Shown here: piece after piece, positions 59,637 to 64,000 of the stretch
Position numbering within the stretch: the first letter of the stretch is position 1
Layout of the letters: every line of letters begins with the position of its first letter
Source of the DNA: Whitmania pigra
Taxonomy: Eukaryota; Annelida; Clitellata; Hirudinida; Haemopidae
Direction: 5' to 3'
NCBI GenBank assembly: GCA_021613335.1
Contig: JAJTWR010000365.1
Location: forward strand, 142,501 to 206,500
Length of the DNA stretch: 64,000 nt
Notes under the pieces: generated by a model
What the model was told of the DNA's origin: nothing
The model's database searches: none
The model's input: the letters and a program-made list of their open reading frames with translations, nothing else
Program-made: the position numbers and the translations under genes

Positions 59637-60620
59637 GTTGGATCACCTGGTAATGGAAACGTTTTGGGTATTCTTGAACTCATCGCCCAGTACGACGACT
59701 TTCTTGCACAACATATCGAAACTCAAGCCAATCGCGGGGACGAGACATGTATTGAAATACATGGAGAAAGATGTCCCATTTTAAGGCTTTGGAACATTCA
59801 TGGCAAACAAAGGCTATGGCGCTCAAGAGATGTTGAACGCCTTGGTGGAATTTCTGAAGATACATGACCTAGACCTGAGAAACTGCCGCGGGCAAAGCTA
59901 CGACAATGAATCAGCAATGAGTGGCAAGTGCAATGGTCTACAAGCCAAAATGAGAGGGATAAACAGTCTTGTGTCCTGGATTCTTTGTACATCATAGTTT
60001 AAAGAAACTTGATTGGGAAAATGCTTCAGAATGCTGCTCGAGTGCAACTGTTTGACTTCCTCGAGAAACTGTTCGTCTTTTTCACAATTTCAACGCATCG
60101 GCATCAACTTTTGACTGAGGCGTTGAAAAATATTGATTCAGCATTGATTCTCAAACGTGTCACAAGAACGCGCTGGTCCTGCAGAGCCGACGCAACCAAG
60201 GCACTTAAGCATGACTACCAGCAGATTAAGGATGTACTTAAACAAATTGCTAATGATATTCAAGAAAATGTGCGCTGTGAAGCAAAAGGACTGTTTAGAC
60301 AGATAAATCAGCTTGAAAGGTTTTTACAACACCTTTTGGAATGAAATCCTGCAGAGAATAGATATCACCAATAAAAAACTACAACATGCAAAACTCATGT
60401 AAATATTGTGGCGATACTGACCAGTCCTTCATCGAAAAAGTTTCTGATAGTGCGCTCCGACGTGTTTCAGACTTTACTTGTGGTGGGCTCTTTTTTATTT
60501 CGTCCACACTGGGTGTCAGATATTTCTGATGTAGCCGCTGCAGTGATCTTAAAACCAATTTACCCTTGTTTAGTTACTATAATATAACGTTGTTTATATA
60601 ATACGAACATAAAAAGGTGA

Positions 60621-60703
60621 CCCGTCATAACAGCCCGGCGACAAAATAGCCCCGACAAAACAGCCCCGTTTTGACTATTTTGTCGCCGGGCTGTTATGAC
60701 GGG
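60621..60703. repeat. Perfect 29-bp palindromic hairpin, MITE-like
   Basis: Arms 60621-60649 and 60675-60703 are exact reverse complements (outer bases CCCGTCATAACAGCCCGGCG). They flank a 25-base loop that itself contains CAAAAC and GTTTTG arms. It is GC-richer than its surroundings and sits in the right part of the hAT element. It could be a foldback transposon or a structured repeat unit. Confidence 0.85.
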
Positions 60704-60787
60704 GTGCCGCATAAAAAGCCTCATTTTGGCGCCCCTGCACCTTGGCGCCCGGGGAACATGTATCCCTGCCCCCTAGCTATGCCACTG

Positions 60788-61490
60788 CTCAGATGAAATC
60801 CAATGTGGAAGCCATGGTAAGCGCACCCTCAGCATAGATATTCTAAAGATTAAGTTCCTTTTAAATCGGGTCCTGCGTGAACTTATAACTTTCGGAGTTT
60901 TCTCGTATTTAAACATTTTAATTGTTGAACAACAGATTGTTTTCAGAGAAGGTTTTGACTTAAAGCATCATGAGTGCTATGATCTTGATTCTAGATTAAA
61001 GACATTCCGATTTTTAGACGTGATAGCTATCGTCTGCGCCAGAACTAGATGTGTGAATCTTAATTACGCAAGATTAATTTTATTTATTTGTTTAATATTA
61101 AAAAGCGTAATTATTTAGATATTATTTTTTAATTTATTGTTCACTTTGGCGGCCTTGAATAATCTAGGCCACGCCTACCGGTTGAACTAATTCCGTGGCT
61201 TAACATTAGCTCTGGCAGTTGTAAACACGACATTAAGTGGACAAGTTTCGCCATATTGCTCTGTTACTCTTCTTGTGAAATACCGTTACATTTAAAAATC
61301 TTTGTTGTTTAACTTTTATTTTAAGTTTTGCGGCACCCATCGAAGCTGCGCGACATCGGTTCTTGGCCGCTACATCAGGTAACTATGCCAGTCTCTTCAG
61401 TAAGATGATATAGATGGCCTACACGACTTGAGTCAGATCGAGATAGGTACGCATACGGTCTGTCACGCGCCGTTCACGCCGGGTACAAAT
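60788..61490. promoter_or_regulatory. EGLN upstream region and 5' UTR
   Basis: Follows the hAT right end. A five-codon upstream ORF (ATG at 61414, stop 61429-61431) precedes the likely start. A good donor-like site (ACATCAG/GTAACT at 61380) hints at an alternative 5' exon, but no partner acceptor keeps a frame. Confidence 0.4.
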
Positions 61491-63754
<2,264 letters not shown>

Positions 63755-64000
63755 TGACTCCTTAGATTATCATGGATATCAACATGATATCAACAAGAAC
63801 AGCAACAATGATAATAACAATAACATACAATCTTGTTTCTGCATGTTATTAAGGCAGGTCTATTTTTTAGCATATTTGCCACATCGAAATATAGGGTTAA
63901 GATGTCATGAATTTTTTATGTTAGTATGTTATCAGCTATAAATTTTGCTCATTGTTATTGTAATAGCACGAGTCACGTTTTATTGATTTTTTAAGACCAT

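Larger units (their letters stand above)
57690..60410 (+). pseudogene. ZMYM/DUF4371-type hAT transposase (family B), interrupted
   Basis: The coding pieces, in order, are ELWPSIILNQMQEYW with QQPRKYRNIPLMCTL (57930-58080) and LAFRGDNEL (58126-58152). After the Merlin element come VGSPGNGNVLGILELIAQYD (from 59637), LDLRNCRGQSYDNESAMSGK (59868-59927), TRTRWSCRADATKALKHDY (60161-60220) and FWNEILQRIDITNKKLQ (60335-60385). This is the order of a hAT transposase of the ZMYM1-like group. Frameshifts, a missing zinc-finger/WLxYS part and the insertion make it inactive. Removing the Merlin element and one target copy restores an open frame across the junction. Confidence 0.8.
57032..60787. mobile_element. 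hAT element with terminal inverted repeats, hosting nested insertions
   Basis: The left end is CAGTGGCGTAGCTAGGGTA; the right end, reversed, is CAGTGGCATAGCTAGGGGGC. Flanking octamers GCTGGATG and CTCAGATG are only half matching, so the target duplication has decayed or been lost. The outer parts (57160-57300, 60445-60540) match the family A fragment at 51570-52345. The inside carries a different plus-strand hAT transposase (family B), which is broken by a Merlin element. A palindrome sits near the right end. It lies just downstream of the propeller-like gene's polyadenylation signal. Confidence 0.75.

Overview
The window is genomic DNA from an intron-rich invertebrate animal. It is AT-rich, packed with triplet-repeat arrays (ATT/AAT, TCA/GAT) and transposon debris. 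All genes are spliced with GT..AG introns, and several are unmistakable animal genes (EHD, RPB5, EGLN). A lophotrochozoan such as an annelid is my guess; nothing in the sequence proves it.

Positions 1-30627 (+) hold most of one very large cadherin gene. I could place 23 exons whose intron phases all agree and which sum to 8994 coding bases (2997 residues, start outside the window). It has about 22 divergent cadherin repeats, one membrane segment and a ~480-residue tail with a dachsous/classical-cadherin-like motif. Its introns contain a broken Tigger/pogo element, hAT-like ends, tRNA-derived SINEs, minisatellites and long triplet arrays. Some triplet arrays lie inside exons and encode Ser and Asn runs.

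Positions 31741-34777 (-) hold two small genes: a Ly6/uPAR-like secreted protein and a four-pass PMP22/claudin/LHFPL-like protein. Positions 38486-46414 hold two complete EHD ATPase paralogs, head to head around a 3.3 kb shared upstream region. Their first exons are almost identical and share a 170-bp identical tract, while the later exons have diverged, which points to gene conversion. RPB5 (POLR2E) follows at 47643-50009 (-), tail to tail with the second EHD gene.

Positions 50010-54047 hold a hAT fragment and otherwise unassigned DNA. Positions 54048-56891 (+) encode a secreted, beta-propeller-like protein whose last exon is duplicated. Positions 57032-60787 are a nest of transposons: a hAT element with terminal repeats contains hAT transposase coding sequence, interrupted by a Merlin element with an 8-bp target duplication, itself interrupted by a LINE fragment; a separate perfect palindrome sits near the right end. 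The window ends inside an EGLN (HIF prolyl hydroxylase) gene at 61491 onward.

The genes do not form an operon or shared pathway. The notable biology is structural: gene conversion between inverted paralogs, nested transposition, repeat-driven protein runs and a duplicated terminal exon.
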